Counted from the first letter of the stretch, positions 9,465 through 17,481 are shown. The stretch: 64,000 nucleotides of DNA from Synechococcus sp. PROS-7-1 (GCF_014279795.1 NZ_CP047945.1:124001-188000); one strand, 5' to 3'. Numbers and translations are program-made. The notes: generated by a model from the sequence alone, not told the origin.

Positions 9465-9488
9465 AAAAAAGGCTCCCCGAAGGGAGCC
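9465..9488 (-). terminator. Intrinsic terminator of the RTX gene
   Basis: On the minus strand GGCTCCC-TTCG-GGGAGCC forms a perfect 7-bp stem with a UUCG tetraloop, followed at once by six T (plus-strand A-run 9465-9470). It lies 27 bases after the RTX stop codon and touches the ATG of the next minus-strand gene. The 3' arm contains GGGGAG, which may also serve as that gene's ribosome binding site. Confidence 0.88.
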
Positions 9489-9515
9489 TGGAGCACACAG
9501 TGTGTGAAGGATCGA

Positions 9516-11180
9516 TCAGCCGAGGCTGGTGATCGAGGAAGCGCTCACGTTGGTGAAGGTAATGGAGAGATCGCCTACTGAAGCACTGGTTGAACCGAAC
9601 GAGGCCGCACCGGCGGTGAAGGTGACGGTGGTTGTGCCCAGAGTCAACGTTGCAGCGTTACTCGTGCCGCCCAAGGTGACGTAAGTTCCTGTGCCGTTGA
9701 AAGTTTCATCAATGGCAAAGGTGATGTTGCCGTTTGTGATTGTGCTGGTGAAGTCGATGGTGTCGTTGCCGCCACCAAAACCGAAGAAGTAGGTGCCAAG
9801 GTTTTGACCAGTTGTTCCTGAGGCTTCGCCCTCGACCACGTTGTACTTGATGGAGTCAGCGCCAGTTCCGCCAACCAAGGACACGCCACCTTGAGTTGCA
9901 ACGCCCAAGGAAATGGTGTCGTTGCCGTCACCACCAAGAATCTTGGAAGAGGAGATGTAGTTGGCACCGGAGAAGACGTCGTTGCCTTTGTCCAGATAGA
10001 CCTTGCCGGAGGTCATCACGATGCCTTCGACCGTAACTCCGTTGTCGGAGGAAGCAGCAACGGTGTCAGCGCCTTGGCCGCCGTAGATGGTGACTTTATT
10101 AGCAGTGAAGCTGCCGATGAAGTCATTACCGGCGTTGCCTTGGAGGTAGGCGCTGGAGAAGGAACCACCGATGACGTCGACGCCGTCGCCACCGAGCAGA
10201 GTGGCACTCATGGCTTTGCCGCTGACAACGTCGTTGCCCTTATCGAGGGAAACCACGCCGCCGGTGATGCCGAAGTTGGCGCTGGTATCTCCGGTCAGGA
10301 AGACTACATCGTTGCCCTGGCCGCCGTAGACGGTGGTACCGATCAGGCTGCCGCCCACGGAGAAGACGTCATTGCCGGCGTTGGCGTTGAAGCTGGAGGA
10401 AAGAAGTTCGCCAGCATAAAACTCGATGGTGTCAGCACCAGCACCACCCTCAACAGAAACAGATGAGAAAACGCTGGAGGAGTCGGTGTTGGTCAGCACG
10501 ATGCTGTCATCACCGCCATCACTGCTGCCGTTATCACCCAGGATGGTGGAGTTGATGAATTGTGCGGTATTTGCGAAGTTAATGACGTCGTCGCCCAGGT
10601 CGCCGCGCACGAGCGTTTTGCTCAGGCTGGACCCATCGTCAGTGATGGTGTCGTCGCCTTTGCCGCCGTAAAGGGTAGAACTAATCGCTTTTCCGTTGAA
10701 CTGAACAATGTCGTCACCGATGTCGGCAAGCACCACACCGTTGCTGATGGTGGTGAAGGTAATCTCGTCATTGCCTTCGTCGCCGGCCGAAACGCCGCCG
10801 TCACCGTTCAGTGTGGAGTTGACCACAACTTTGAAATCCAGAGTGTCAGCACCCTTGTCACCGCTGGCGTAGGCGTTGGTGAAGGTTTTGCCGAAGGTGA
10901 TGACGTCGTTGCCTTTGCCGCCGTAGAGGGTGGCCCCAGAAGCGGTCACCCCCAGGGTGATCACATCGTTGCCTTCGTCGCCCCTGATCTGGGTTTCGTT
11001 GGCTGTAGCGGATTGCACGAGCTCGTCGTTGCCTTTGCCGCCAAAGAGCAGGTCAGCGCCGCCCAGGCCGTTAACGAAGTCGCTGGCTTGAAGAGCAGAA
11101 ATTGAGTCAGCACCGGAAGTTCCGGAAATGTTGTCAACGGTGTCCGTGCCGAGGATGGAGTTGTAGACGGTGGATGTCAT
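9516..11180 (-). CDS. RTX-type calcium-binding repeat protein, probable type I secretion substrate
   Basis: Protein of 554 residues, rich in Gly, Asp, Ser, Thr and Asn, with no Cys and no Sec signal peptide. About 20 GxGxD motifs (GGKGND, GDEGND, GGQGND, LDKGND) run from residue 40 to about 480. They are usually 18-22 residues apart, not in the tandem 9-residue spacing of classical RTX toxins, so each unit looks like one canonical calcium row plus one degenerate Ser/Thr-rich row. The C-terminal 80 residues lack motifs and are Thr/Ser-rich beta-prone sequence, suitable for a type I secretion signal. About ten N-X-S/T sequons are present (NIS, NET, NST, NDT, NIT, NGT, NVS). It has its own promoter, long leader and strong terminator, which suggests high expression. 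Surface or S-layer-like glycoprotein is an inference. Confidence 0.88.
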   Translation of the reverse strand: MTSTVYNSILGTDTVDNISGTSGADSISALQASDFVNGLGGADLLFGGKGNDELVQSATANETQIRGDEGNDVITLGVTASGATLYGGKGNDVITFGKTFTNAYASGDKGADTLDFKVVVNSTLNGDGGVSAGDEGNDEITFTTISNGVVLADIGDDIVQFNGKAISSTLYGGKGDDTITDDGSSLSKTLVRGDLGDDVINFANTAQFINSTILGDNGSSDGGDDSIVLTNTDSSSVFSSVSVEGGAGADTIEFYAGELLSSSFNANAGNDVFSVGGSLIGTTVYGGQGNDVVFLTGDTSANFGITGGVVSLDKGNDVVSGKAMSATLLGGDGVDVIGGSFSSAYLQGNAGNDFIGSFTANKVTIYGGQGADTVAASSDNGVTVEGIVMTSGKVYLDKGNDVFSGANYISSSKILGGDGNDTISLGVATQGGVSLVGGTGADSIKYNVVEGEASGTTGQNLGTYFFGFGGGNDTIDFTSTITNGNITFAIDETFNGTGTYVTLGGTSNAATLTLGTTTVTFTAGAASFGSTSASVGDLSITFTNVSASSITSLG

Positions 11181-11281
11181 CGATCGATGGTGAGAGGTGG
11201 GGGGGGTGTGGACTCCTCACAACCGACCCACCCGGGGCCGGATTGAGCTTGTGTGACGGGTAATCCATCACAGCAGTGGCA

Positions 11282-11310
11282 TTTTTACTCATGCCTGAAT
11301 AATTGGTCAA
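11282..11310 (-). promoter_or_regulatory. Predicted sigma-70 promoter of the RTX gene
   Basis: On the minus strand TTGACC (11310-11305) is followed after 17 bases by TAAAAA (11287-11282). Transcription would start near 11275, giving a leader of about 95 bases. The leader has a run of eight C and no Shine-Dalgarno sequence next to ATG 11180; the nearest purine-rich stretch, GAGGAG, lies about 35 bases upstream of the start. Confidence 0.6.
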
Positions 11311-11337
11311 TCGGATTGTTCAGGTCCCAAGACCGTC

Positions 11338-12549
11338 TCACTGCAGGGTTGCCATCAGAGCAGCCCAACCTTCAAGTCCAGCTGCCGCGCTGTAGGGGGC
11401 AACTTTGGCTTGAGCGCGCTCTCCAAGGGCCTCGGCCAGAGCCGAATCGCCCAACAGCCGGTTGAGTTGGCTGGCGATCGCCTTGGGGTCCCAGAAGTCC
11501 GCCAACAGGCCTTCGCGTTCCGTGCTGATCAGTTCTTCAACGGGAGCCGTGGCACTGGCGGTGATTGCGCAACCGGCCGCCATCGCCTCCAGCAAGCTCC
11601 AGCTCAGCACGAAGGGGATCGTGAGGTACAGGTGGGCTTGGCTGTAAGCGAGCAGCCCGTGGTAGTCCTCAGTGCCGAGGGCGCCCAGCCAGTGGGTGCG
11701 GGCGGGGTCGAGGCCGCAGCAGTCCTTGGCCCATTGCCCCCAGCTGCGTCCATCGCTGCGCTCCTGCCCGTAGCAAACGCTGTCGTTCCCGGCGATGCAC
11801 ACATGTGCCATCGGGCGCTGCTGCTGCAGCAGTGCCAGGGCTTCCATCGCCTGGGGAAAACCGCGGTAGGCCTCGAAGCCCCGGCTCACGTAGCTCACCA
11901 CTTCTACGCCATTGCCTTGGGGCAGCCAGGGAGGAGGAGCCGGTTTGTGGATGCGCAAGGCCACCAAGCGTTCCACATCCACCCCTTCATGGATCAGGGT
12001 GAGCTGGGAGCGCAGGGCCTCGGGAAACTGCTGGCGTTGCCAATTGGTGGGCACCACGGCGGCGTCGCAATCCGCCAGTTCCAGCAGCAATTGGGCGTTC
12101 CAGGTGCGCAGGCGCAGTTGGCGATCGGCTTCCACCACCCCCTTCTGCAGGAAATCCACATCACTGCCGAAGGCGTTGTAGTACCACTCAAACAAGCTGA
12201 TGCGTTTGGCTTGGGGGAAGGCATCACCGAGGTAAAGCCCTGCGCCGAATCCGGCATGGCTGAGGATCACATCCGGCTGGAACCCCTCGTGATCCAGGGT
12301 TCTGGCGGCCCGATAGGCCGCCTGCCCCTGGCACACAGCGGTTTCCAAGCGCCGCAGGTAGGGGTGACAGTGCTCCGGATCTTTGCTTCTCGCAGCGGCG
12401 TAACCCACCAGCTTTACCCCTTGGGGATCCGGTGCGTGCCATTCCCGGCCTTGATGCAGGAACACCACCTCGTGGCCTGCGGCCACCAGGGCGGGGGCCA
12501 GCCTGCGGAACTGGGAGGGATAGGTGCTGTGGCTGATCAGGATGCGCAT
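11338..12549 (-). CDS. GT4 family glycosyltransferase
   Basis: Protein of 403 residues with the two-domain GT-B layout. The N-terminal domain starts MRILISHSTYPSQFRRLAPA; the C-terminal donor domain ends with LSWSLLEAMAAGCAITAS and PVEELI, a version of the GT4 E-x7-E region. It is a clear paralogue of the product of 15284-16492 (shared (Y/F)P(S/G)QFR(R/Q)L opening and WSLLEAMA core). It closes a run of five co-directional genes (16492 to 11338) and lies just upstream of the RTX promoter. Donor sugar unknown. Confidence 0.88.
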   Translation of the reverse strand: MRILISHSTYPSQFRRLAPALVAAGHEVVFLHQGREWHAPDPQGVKLVGYAAARSKDPEHCHPYLRRLETAVCQGQAAYRAARTLDHEGFQPDVILSHAGFGAGLYLGDAFPQAKRISLFEWYYNAFGSDVDFLQKGVVEADRQLRLRTWNAQLLLELADCDAAVVPTNWQRQQFPEALRSQLTLIHEGVDVERLVALRIHKPAPPPWLPQGNGVEVVSYVSRGFEAYRGFPQAMEALALLQQQRPMAHVCIAGNDSVCYGQERSDGRSWGQWAKDCCGLDPARTHWLGALGTEDYHGLLAYSQAHLYLTIPFVLSWSLLEAMAAGCAITASATAPVEELISTEREGLLADFWDPKAIASQLNRLLGDSALAEALGERAQAKVAPYSAAAGLEGWAALMATLQ

Positions 12550-12559
12550 CGGCGCTCCT

Positions 12560-13468
12560 TCAGCCCTTCAGGGCCTGGGCAAACACGTCGTGATACCCCT
12601 GCAGCAACCAGCGCGGCAGCTTCTGTTCCGGCTGGTCCACCTGCATGCTGCCGGGTTCGAACAGCGTCATGGCCACCAGGAAGGCATTCACCGCCCCCGG
12701 GGTCCCGAAGCCTCCACCTTGTGTGGGTTGCAGGCGTTGCGTCACCCGCTCACGCAGTTGCTCTTCCACCGGTTGCAGAACTTCTTTCTGCACACCAGAG
12801 CGCACCAGCGCCCAGTAGCGATCGCTGAAATCCCCCTGGAAATGCCCTTCCAGTTGTTGCTCGGGGCACTGCAGGATTAGTTGTGCGAGCTGCAGACGCA
12901 GCTGGCGCAATTCCTGTTGGATCTCTTGATCCTCAGGATCGATGTAATAGAGGTTGGAGAGCCCCAACAGGCGATTGAGCTGAATGCGGTTGGCCACGAA
13001 CGCCTCCAGGCTCGAGGGCATCGCCCCGAAATCCGGAGCGGTTGGCGCTTGGCTGGGGGTGGGCTGCGGCATTTGTGCAGGCACGGGTGGTTGCCCAGCA
13101 CCGCTGGCCCCGCCTTGTTCGTACAGCGCCAGATAGCCTGGAACCAGCCACCCGGGCAGGTTGGCCTGGGGGTTGGCGATCGTGAGCTTGCCGGGGGGTG
13201 AGAACAGGAAATTGGCGATTAAAGCCTTGACGGCACCGGGTTGCTGCAGCCCCTTTTGCAGCTGGGCTCCCAGGCGGTTGCGCAGCTCCACCTGCTCCGG
13301 CGGCAGGTAGGTGCTGGGGGTGAGCTGGGCCGTGAGCTGGCGGGTGGCTTCACCCACCTGGCTGTTCCAGAGGCTTTCCAGAATGTCCTCAGGTGCTGCC
13401 AACCAGAACTGGGCCAGTTCATCGCGCATGCTTCCAGCCACTGCGCTGGTCACGGTCCAGGCCTTCAT
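12560..13468 (-). CDS. Unrecognised protein with an internal duplication
   Basis: Protein of 302 residues that I do not recognise. Two copies of a module of about 90-100 residues are visible. Copy 1 (about 15-125) ends PGAVKALIANFLFSPPGKLT, then LPGWLVPGYLALYEQ. Copy 2 (about 205-300) ends PGAVNAFLVAMTLFEPGSMQ, then LPRWLLQGYHDVFAQ. A Pro/Gln-rich linker (about 125-150) and a segment with LNRLLGLSNLYYIDPEDQEI separate them. No signal peptide or membrane segment is seen. The start MKAWTV was chosen because the upstream extension is Arg/Cys-rich and atypical, and because it clears the stop of the upstream gene. It sits 10 bases before the downstream GT4 gene and belongs to the same run. An accessory or acceptor-binding role is only a guess. 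Confidence 0.75.
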   Translation of the reverse strand: MKAWTVTSAVAGSMRDELAQFWLAAPEDILESLWNSQVGEATRQLTAQLTPSTYLPPEQVELRNRLGAQLQKGLQQPGAVKALIANFLFSPPGKLTIANPQANLPGWLVPGYLALYEQGGASGAGQPPVPAQMPQPTPSQAPTAPDFGAMPSSLEAFVANRIQLNRLLGLSNLYYIDPEDQEIQQELRQLRLQLAQLILQCPEQQLEGHFQGDFSDRYWALVRSGVQKEVLQPVEEQLRERVTQRLQPTQGGGFGTPGAVNAFLVAMTLFEPGSMQVDQPEQKLPRWLLQGYHDVFAQALKG

Positions 13469-13499
13469 CGTTGTGATGGGGAGAATCGTTGCAACTTTC

Positions 13500-15053
13500 T
13501 CACAGATGCTTCTCGGGCAGGGCCTGCTGCAGGCGTGCTCGGCTGTCCTCATCCCGGCAGGCTCTAAGCACCTCATTCCAGAGCGGCAGGCGGCCCTGCC
13601 GCACCACGTCTGGGAGCGCATCAAGGCTGTTGGTGGCGTTAGGGCTGCTGGCTGCCGTTGGCAAGCTGGCATAACGGCTGAACAGGCGCACCGGGTTCAG
13701 GCCGATCGCAGCGGCCGGTGGCTCAGCTTGTGGTTGCGCTTGGGCCCGCCGTTCAGCGAGATCGGCGAAGAGGTCGTCGTAGCGGCGCATCACTTGCTGC
13801 CCTTCGCAGCGCTCCTGCATCTGCTGCCGTCCCTGGCGTCCCATGGCCCGGGCCATGCTGGGATCTTGGAGCAGGCTGAGCAGCATCGCCTCGGCTGCGT
13901 TGGTGTCGAGAGCCACCAGCTGGGCCAGGGCTCCTGCGATTCCCGGGTAGCTCTGCAAGCCGAGTTCCTGGGCCCAGGCCAGCCCTTCGGAGGCCAGGTG
14001 CGCATCGGTCAGCCAACGGCTGGGAACCAGAAAACCATCCACCCCCTGGCGCACCAGGTTGCGGTAGCCATCCCAGTCGGACACGAGCATCGGTAGCCCC
14101 GCCGCCATCGCCTCAACCAGCGACAGGCCGAAGGTTTCCTGGCAGTTGTCCACCAGGGAGATCGCCACATCAGCTGCAGCCAGAGCCTGGTGCTTCACCT
14201 CTTCCGGCACCGCCTCGCTGCCGCCGAGCCTGAGAAAGCGCACGTTCGGGCAGAGGGCCCGCAACTGGGCCAGGTGATCTCGTTGCGGCTCTGAATCATC
14301 CGGACCGCATTCGATCAGCCACAGCTCCTGCGGGAGCTGGCGGGCCACCGCCTCCAGCACCCGGTATTGCGCCCAGGGGTCGAGTTTGGTGAACAACGAC
14401 AGCCGGCCCAACCAGAGGCACACCGATGCCTCTGGCGGCAGGCCAAGTTGCTTGCGGGCTGCGTTGCGGTCCGGCAGGGCCTCGATTAGTGCGTTCACGG
14501 CCACCGGTAGGGGGATCACCGGCAACTGGGGCCGCTGGGGAGGCTGGTGCGGTCCGAAGCGACGCTGCATCCACGTTTCCCGGTCGTCCAGGATCGCGTT
14601 CACCACATCCCGGCCTGCGCAACTGCTGCAGATCAGGGCATCCCAGGGTTGGACGGGCTCGGTGACCAGGGATTCCATCATCCTCACCGCCGACGACGTG
14701 TTCAGGGTGTGGATCTGGCCGATTAATGAGAAGTGCTGGGAGCCGCAGCGCGCCCGCCAGCGGCTCCAGCGCCCCAGGTTGGGATCGGGAATGAACAAGC
14801 CCCCGATCGCTTGATACGGATGGGGATGCAGCAAGCCATGCCCATGCCGTTGTCCCCGGTGGCCGGCCTGAGCGAGCACATCGCTCAGTTGGGCGGGGTA
14901 CTGAGGATCAGCGCAGGCCAGGTGGAGGTCACGATTTCCCAAGAACTGAGCCCAGGCCTCCAGCAGTGCGCTGCCTGCCCAGCGCCGACCGTTGAGATTG
15001 GTGGTTTGCCGGAACATGTCCGGCGCCACCATCAAAGCGGGCCATTTAGCCAT
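13500..15053 (-). CDS. GT4 family glycosyltransferase
   Basis: Protein of 517 residues. The GT-B C-terminal domain carries VCLWLGRLSLFTKLDPWAQY (donor-domain opening), then NCQETFGLSLVEAMAAGLP and SDWDGYRNLVRQGVDGFLVP, typical of GT4. About 100 extra residues at the C-terminus are helical and of unknown role. The N-terminal domain begins MAKWPALMVAPDMFRQTTNL, near the expected Rossmann start. The ATG overlaps the stop of the small membrane protein gene by 8 bases, so the two are probably co-translated. Donor and acceptor unknown. Confidence 0.87.
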   Translation of the reverse strand: MAKWPALMVAPDMFRQTTNLNGRRWAGSALLEAWAQFLGNRDLHLACADPQYPAQLSDVLAQAGHRGQRHGHGLLHPHPYQAIGGLFIPDPNLGRWSRWRARCGSQHFSLIGQIHTLNTSSAVRMMESLVTEPVQPWDALICSSCAGRDVVNAILDDRETWMQRRFGPHQPPQRPQLPVIPLPVAVNALIEALPDRNAARKQLGLPPEASVCLWLGRLSLFTKLDPWAQYRVLEAVARQLPQELWLIECGPDDSEPQRDHLAQLRALCPNVRFLRLGGSEAVPEEVKHQALAAADVAISLVDNCQETFGLSLVEAMAAGLPMLVSDWDGYRNLVRQGVDGFLVPSRWLTDAHLASEGLAWAQELGLQSYPGIAGALAQLVALDTNAAEAMLLSLLQDPSMARAMGRQGRQQMQERCEGQQVMRRYDDLFADLAERRAQAQPQAEPPAAAIGLNPVRLFSRYASLPTAASSPNATNSLDALPDVVRQGRLPLWNEVLRACRDEDSRARLQQALPEKHL

Positions 15054-15273
15054 TCCAGCGGCCCTTGAATTCCAGTTGGGCCAGCAGCCAGGTGAGCCCG
15101 AGCAGGAGCGCCAGCACCAGCAAGGGAGAGAGCATCACCCCAGCAATCCAGGTCTGGCCTTTGAGCAGCAGCCACAGCAGAGAGCCCACGTAGGGCACGG
15201 CACACACACCGGGTGCGAGCCAACGGCTCACCCGCAGACGGATCAGCAGGTGCCGAAGCAAGGGGCGTTTCAT
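15046..15273 (-). CDS. Small membrane protein, two predicted helices
   Basis: Protein of 75 residues. A basic N-terminus (MKRPLLRHLLIRLRVSRWLA) is followed by two hydrophobic stretches, about residues 21-37 and 42-66, and a short charged tail. It sits between two GT4 genes, 10 bases after one and overlapping the next by 8, which argues for a real gene. It may anchor a cytoplasmic glycosyltransferase at the membrane, but nothing in the sequence shows a function. Confidence 0.6.
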   Translation of the reverse strand: MKRPLLRHLLIRLRVSRWLAPGVCAVPYVGSLLWLLLKGQTWIAGVMLSPLLVLALLLGLTWLLAQLEFKGRWNG

Positions 15274-15283
15274 GGGCGCAAGA

Positions 15284-16492
15284 TTACGTCGCTTGCTTGC
15301 TCCTTCCGCTCTGCTCGAGCAGTGCGGCCAGGGCGGGCAGCGTTAGGCGCTGGTCGTAGAGCAGGGCTCGTTGCCGGGCCGCTTTCCCCAGCCGTTGGCG
15401 CAACTCAGGATGGTTCAGCAGCTGATCCACAGCCTGCGCCAGGGCGTTGGCATCCCGGCCGGGCACCAGCAGGCCCTCCACGCCGTGCTCGATTACTTCG
15501 TTCACGGGAGCCCCTGTGCTGCCCACGATGCAGCAGCCGCAGGCCATCGCTTCCAGCAGGCTCCAGCCCAGGATGAACGGGGAGCTGAGGTACACGTGCA
15601 CGCTGCTCACCTGCAGCAGGCTGATCAGATGGGGATGGGGGATGCGGCCGAGAAAGTGAATGCGCCCCAGATCCAGTTGGCCGCTGAGCTCTTCGAGCAT
15701 CACCTCCTTGAGCGCGCGTCCACTGGGATGGCCAGGGCCATATCCCGACTCGTTGTCACCCACGATCAACACCCGCAGCCGTGGATGGCGCTTCTGGAGC
15801 TGGGGCAGTGAGTGCATGAACGTGTCGAAGCCTCGCAGCTGCTCCAGCTGGCGGTTCACCAGGGTGAGGGTGGGAACCGTGCGGTCGATGCGGCTGCCCC
15901 TCACTTCAAACGCCATCTGCGCATTGGGGATGGCTGTTGTTTTGGCATCAATGCCTTCATGGATCACATGCAGGCGCTGATCCTGAAAGCAGGGGGGGAG
16001 GCTCCGGGCCTGGTGTTGGGTGGGCAGCACCCAGGCCTTGGCCATGCTCAGGGCGGTGCGGGTGAGCAGGTTGCGCTCCAGATGGACCAGAGGATCCGTG
16101 GGTTGCAGCCCCAGATGCTCCGGGCGCATCCACAGCTCAGGCCACACGATTTGAGGAACGTCCGGCCAGATCTCCTGCAGCCCCAGAGATTCACCCCAGC
16201 CGCAATGCACGGCGATGCCGTCGGGGTGCCAGCCCTGCTGCTTGAGCTCAGTGCAGAGTCGGGCCACGGCCTCAGCCCGTGCCAGCGCTTCATGCCAAAG
16301 CCGCGAACGGCCTTGGAGCTCTGGAGGCGCTGGTGCTGGCTCCGGGTAGCGCAGCACCCGGGTGTTAGCAATCTCGGCGAGAGGGCGCTGATGGCTGCAG
16401 ATCCCGACCAGCTCATGGCCCCGTTGGCTCAGAAAGGGAACCAGCTGGCGGAACTGTCCGGGGAAGTTCTGGTGAATCAACAGAAACCGCAC
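15284..16492 (-). CDS. GT4 family glycosyltransferase
   Basis: Protein of 402 residues, GT-B fold. It starts MRFLLIHQNFPGQFRQLVPF, and the donor domain has LGWSLLEAMACGCCIVGSTG, PVNEVI and HGVEGLLVPGRDANALAQAV. Paralogue of the GT4 encoded at 11338-12549. First gene of the five-gene run 16492-11338. Its start faces the sulfotransferase gene at 16552 across 59 bases that hold a 7-bp inverted repeat. Probably cytoplasmic; substrate unknown. Confidence 0.88.
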   Translation of the reverse strand: MRFLLIHQNFPGQFRQLVPFLSQRGHELVGICSHQRPLAEIANTRVLRYPEPAPAPPELQGRSRLWHEALARAEAVARLCTELKQQGWHPDGIAVHCGWGESLGLQEIWPDVPQIVWPELWMRPEHLGLQPTDPLVHLERNLLTRTALSMAKAWVLPTQHQARSLPPCFQDQRLHVIHEGIDAKTTAIPNAQMAFEVRGSRIDRTVPTLTLVNRQLEQLRGFDTFMHSLPQLQKRHPRLRVLIVGDNESGYGPGHPSGRALKEVMLEELSGQLDLGRIHFLGRIPHPHLISLLQVSSVHVYLSSPFILGWSLLEAMACGCCIVGSTGAPVNEVIEHGVEGLLVPGRDANALAQAVDQLLNHPELRQRLGKAARQRALLYDQRLTLPALAALLEQSGRSKQAT

Positions 16493-16526
16493 CGGCTGTT
16501 CTGGCCATCCCTCTGTGCGAACGATA

Positions 16527-16543
16527 CGTTGAGCCCCTCAACG
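16527..16543. repeat. Inverted repeat in a divergent promoter gap
   Basis: CGTTGAG-CCC-CTCAACG is a perfect 7-bp inverted repeat with a 3-base loop. It is centred 16 bases upstream of ATG 16552 and within the 59-base gap between divergent genes. GGGG (16543-16546), the likely ribosome site for the plus gene, adjoins its 3' arm. It may be an operator or an mRNA hairpin. Confidence 0.4.
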
Positions 16544-16551
16544 GGGATTCC

Positions 16552-17481
16552 ATGACTGCAGACACCCTTCGGCTGATGCTGGTTCTGGGATTGCCCCAGG
16601 CTGGGGGCCAGCGTCTGCGTCGCTGCCTGGAACTCTGCGGCGCTCCCGCCATCAGCAGCGAGCCCCTCGCCAAGCTGCATGCAGCCAGTTTGGAAGCCGC
16701 TGGCACCGATGGTCTGTCGATCCGCAGCTTGCCAGCCCGTTGGTACGGCAGTGACGCCGCTGCCGGCTTGCAGCAGCAGCTGCTGGATGTGCTTCAAGGG
16801 TGCCTGCCCAACCAGGGCCTGCGGGTGCTTCAGCTCCCCGGCCAGGAACGGCTCTTGCCCCTTTGGAAGCAAACGCTCGCGGCGCTGCCGATCAGCACCA
16901 GTTTCGTGCTGGTGCTGCGCCATCCCCTCGAGGTGGCAGAGAGCTTGTCGAGGCAGTCTGGCTGCAGCCGGGATCGCGGCCTGTTGATCTGGTTGCAGAG
17001 CATGCTGGCGATGGAGGCCGCCACCCGTGGCGAGGAGCGCCTGGTGCTGGAGCAGGAACGCTTGAGCTGGGATCCCGACGGTGTGCTCGACCAGCTGGAG
17101 CGCCATTTCCACCTGCAGCTGCCAGAGCGCAGCCATGAACGCCTGCTGCTTTGGGAACAGGAGGAACAGGCGCAGCGCCACAACCCGTGGTCGGCGGAAC
17201 GGTCCGATGTCCCCCAGTCGGTGGAGGGATCACCCCTGCTGCAGATGGCATTGGAATTGCACCAGTGGTTGCAGGCCGAGGCCCGGGGCGAGACGCGCCA
17301 GCGCCTGATGCCCGATGTGATCTGCCAGCAGCTGGCCTGGGCGGAAGCGCTCTATGGCCGCACCCTGGCAGAAGAACTGCAGCAGCGCCGCCAGGCTGAA
17401 CGGGACCTGTCCCAGCTCAATCGCAGTCGTCTGCTGCGTCTGCGCCGTTGGCTGCGCCGGGATCTGTCCCAGGCGAGCTGA
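16552..17481 (+). CDS. Sulfotransferase-like protein
   Basis: Protein of 309 residues. The layout fits PAPS-dependent sulfotransferases: a P-loop-like LMLVLGLPQAGGQRLRRCLE at residues 8-27 (degenerate, no classical GTTS) and a 3'-phosphate-type segment TSFVLVLRHPLEVAESLSRQ near residue 117, followed by a helical C-terminus. The degenerate 5' motif means activity is uncertain. The first gene after a divergent promoter; its 3' end overlaps a convergent gene by 65 bases. In this context it would sulfate a sugar during glycan assembly (inference). Confidence 0.65.
   Translation: MTADTLRLMLVLGLPQAGGQRLRRCLELCGAPAISSEPLAKLHAASLEAAGTDGLSIRSLPARWYGSDAAAGLQQQLLDVLQGCLPNQGLRVLQLPGQERLLPLWKQTLAALPISTSFVLVLRHPLEVAESLSRQSGCSRDRGLLIWLQSMLAMEAATRGEERLVLEQERLSWDPDGVLDQLERHFHLQLPERSHERLLLWEQEEQAQRHNPWSAERSDVPQSVEGSPLLQMALELHQWLQAEARGETRQRLMPDVICQQLAWAEALYGRTLAEELQQRRQAERDLSQLNRSRLLRLRRWLRRDLSQAS

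Noticed and set aside
9516-11180. CRISPR-like regular repetition
   Set aside because: The periodicity is codon-level repetition of RTX motifs; units are not identical and no spacers exist.
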